Assembly: GCF_900112615.1 (NCBI RefSeq)
Contig: NZ_FOMK01000002.1
Location: 186,001-250,000 of the forward strand
Length of the DNA: 64,000 nucleotides
From: Chitinophaga sp. CF118
GTDB taxonomy: Bacteria; Bacteroidota; Bacteroidia; Chitinophagales; Chitinophagaceae
Reading direction: 5' to 3'
In this document: positions 62,448-64,000 of the stretch, piece by piece
Numbering within the stretch: the first letter of the stretch is position 1
Layout of the letters: the number at the start of each line of letters is the position of its first letter
Position numbers and translations under genes: made by a program
The notes under the pieces: generated by a model
What the model was told of the DNA's origin: nothing
The model's input: the letters and a program-made list of their open reading frames with translations, nothing else
The model's database searches: none

Positions 62448-64000
62448 ATGAATAAATCAGTTGGGATCGAAAAAGATATTGCAGTAGTAGGAATGTCTTC
62501 CTTGTTTGCAAAAGCAAGAAACCTTGACGAATACTGGCAAAACATTGTTAAAGAAATAGATTGCATTACGGAAGTTCCCGAAAATCGTTGGAAAATCAGC
62601 GATTACTACTCTCCCAACCCAACCGATCCCGACAAGAGCTACAGCAAGGTTGGCGGGTTTATTCCCGAAATAAATTTCAACCCTATGGAATTTGGGTTGC
62701 CTCCAAATATACTGGAGCTTACCGACTCTGCACAACTATTGTCGCTTGTAGTAGCCAAAGCGGCATTGGAAGATGCAGGCTATTGGCAAAACGAAAAGTT
62801 TAATAAAGAAGTACGCCAGCGCACCGGCGTTGTTTTAGGTGTTGGGGGTGGACAAAAACTATTGGGTACGCTTATTTCAAGATTGCAATACCCTATTTGG
62901 GAAAAAACCTTAAGTGCCTACGGAATTCCTGAAAAAGATCTGACAGTAGTAATTGACCATATTAAATCGGCATTTCCAAAATGGGAAGAAAACTCATTCC
63001 CAGGCCTGCTTGGTAATGTTATAGCTGGTAGAATTACAAACAGATTTGATCTTGGGGGCACCAATTGTGTTGTTGATGCAGCTTGCGCTACATCTCTTTC
63101 TGCCATTAAAATGGCTGTTATGGAATTGCAACTGGGGCATGTGGATATGATTATTACAGGTGGAGTAGACACCGATGCCTCGCCGGTAATGTATCTTTCA
63201 TTCAGTAAAACGCCGGCTTTTTCAAGAGAGAACCAGATAAGACCATTTGATGATGAATCGGATGGAATAGTAATCGGCGAAGGTATAGGTTTAGTAGTAT
63301 TAAAGCGTCTTTCAGATGCCGTACGTGATGGAGATAAAATCTATTCCGTAATAAAAGGTATTGGAAGTTCCAGCGATGGAAAAAATAAAAGTATTTACGC
63401 CCCCCAATCATCGGGACAATCGCTGGCTTTAAAGCGCACCTACGAACAAGCCGGTTATTCAATGAATACCGTAGGATTGATTGAATGCCACGGAACCGGC
63501 ACTCCTACAGGCGATCCATCGGAGTTTGATTCGCTGAAAATAGAGATGGCAAACCAACCAGCCGAAAAACAAAGTATTGCTCTCAGTAGCGTTAAATCGC
63601 AAATAGGGCATACAAAATCAACGGCGGGAGCTGCTGGATTTATAAAGGCTTCTCTGGCTTTATATAATAAAATATTACCTGCTACCATCAACGTAACAGC
63701 GCCTAACCGTAAGTTTGATATAGAGAATACTCCATTTTATATCAATGCCTTAACACGCCCATGGATAAAACCTGTAAATATACCACGTAGAGCTTCGGTA
63801 AGCGCGTTTGGCTTTGGCGGCACTAATTTTCACGTTACGCTTGAAGAATACCAACCCGAACACACTAAACCATACCGCTCTTATACTTCTTCTAATGCAG
63901 TGGTATTAACAGCTGATTCAAAAGATGAATTAATACATAAAGCCGGTCAATTGCTCCAGCAGTTGGATGCGCCCAACGCAAACGAATTATTATCCGATAT
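62448..64000 (+). CDS. Type I polyketide/PUFA synthase (PfaA-like), ketosynthase domain; runs out of window
   Basis: From ATG 62448 the frame stays open to the window end (517 codons). It opens with IEKDIAVVGMSSLFAKARNL, the start of a beta-ketoacyl synthase domain. The catalytic triad is visible: Cys213 in DAACATSLSA, His348 in ECHGTGTPTGD and His388 in KSQIGHTKSTAG. GFGGTNFHV closes the KS. Lines such as LELTDSAQLLSLVVAKAAL resemble PfaA of polyunsaturated fatty acid synthases and related glycolipid PKS more than modular PKS. An acyltransferase region may begin near the end. It should be the first gene of a lipid or polyketide cluster that continues to the right. Confidence 0.92.
   Translation, partial: MNKSVGIEKDIAVVGMSSLFAKARNLDEYWQNIVKEIDCITEVPENRWKISDYYSPNPTDPDKSYSKVGGFIPEINFNPMEFGLPPNILELTDSAQLLSLVVAKAALEDAGYWQNEKFNKEVRQRTGVVLGVGGGQKLLGTLISRLQYPIWEKTLSAYGIPEKDLTVVIDHIKSAFPKWEENSFPGLLGNVIAGRITNRFDLGGTNCVVDAACATSLSAIKMAVMELQLGHVDMIITGGVDTDASPVMYLSFSKTPAFSRENQIRPFDDESDGIVIGEGIGLVVLKRLSDAVRDGDKIYSVIKGIGSSSDGKNKSIYAPQSSGQSLALKRTYEQAGYSMNTVGLIECHGTGTPTGDPSEFDSLKIEMANQPAEKQSIALSSVKSQIGHTKSTAGAAGFIKASLALYNKILPATINVTAPNRKFDIENTPFYINALTRPWIKPVNIPRRASVSAFGFGGTNFHVTLEEYQPEHTKPYRSYTSSNAVVLTADSKDELIHKAGQLLQQLDAPNANELLSD

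Overview
The window reads as chromosomal DNA of a Bacteroidetes bacterium, most likely a member of the Chitinophagaceae (Chitinophaga-like). The signs are a SusC/SusD polysaccharide utilisation locus (PUL) with a hybrid two-component regulator, type IX secretion (T9SS) C-terminal sorting domains, DUF4199, DUF3347 and GxGYxYP proteins, TAnnTTTG-type -7 promoter boxes, almost no Shine-Dalgarno sequences, and frequent long perfect hairpins between convergent genes. I saw no transposase, integrase or CRISPR array.

Layout. 0-3.4 kb: tail of an upstream gene, glycerol kinase, glycerol facilitator and a small outer-membrane barrel protein. 3.6-10.5 kb (minus): CobN-type chelatase, a His-rich CobW GTPase and an M2-type peptidase; the last two start codons are each preceded by the same 15-bp palindrome. 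10.6-17.3 kb: TetR-VOC operon, DoxX/effector-binding pair, several TPR proteins, a lipoprotein resembling an M35 protease prodomain, and an 850-bp gap with an 11-bp periodic tract and a possible 40-aa protein. 17.3-34.8 kb (minus): a PUL in the order susC, susD, giant multidomain lyase, GH97, then a separately expressed HTCS regulator. 35-41 kb: M20 peptidase, a lipoprotein, and a copper operon (His-rich protein, DUF3347, CopB ATPase). 41-50 kb: GxGYxYP protein, secreted metalloprotease, serine hydrolase behind a putative sigma-54 promoter, a membrane-anchored winged-helix regulator and tRNA-Pro(GGG).

50-58 kb (plus): an operon-like run with a dihydroorotase-like protein that has lost most of its metal ligands, DUF4199, two glycosyltransferases, and all four genes for GDP-D-glycero-alpha-D-manno-heptose (hddA, gmhA, hddC, gmhB). 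This points to assembly of a heptose-containing surface glycan. 58-64 kb: a PL7-like lipoprotein, a perfect 11-bp x 12 tandem repeat, a secreted esterase pair, a small S26-type protease, an unusual tRNA-like RNA gene, and the start of a PfaA-like ketosynthase protein that runs out of the window.

The best candidate for something undescribed is at 61,991-62,216. Perfect tRNA acceptor, D and T arms surround a 12-nt 'anticodon' loop and about 118 nt of structured variable region, followed at once by an intrinsic terminator, all 18 bp after a soluble Ser-His S26-type protease gene. Other points of interest are the duplicated palindrome, the sigma-54 promoter with a 10-bp-phased GNAC array, the pseudo-dihydroorotase, and the 11-bp repeats. 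All function calls rest on motif recognition by eye; no database search was run.
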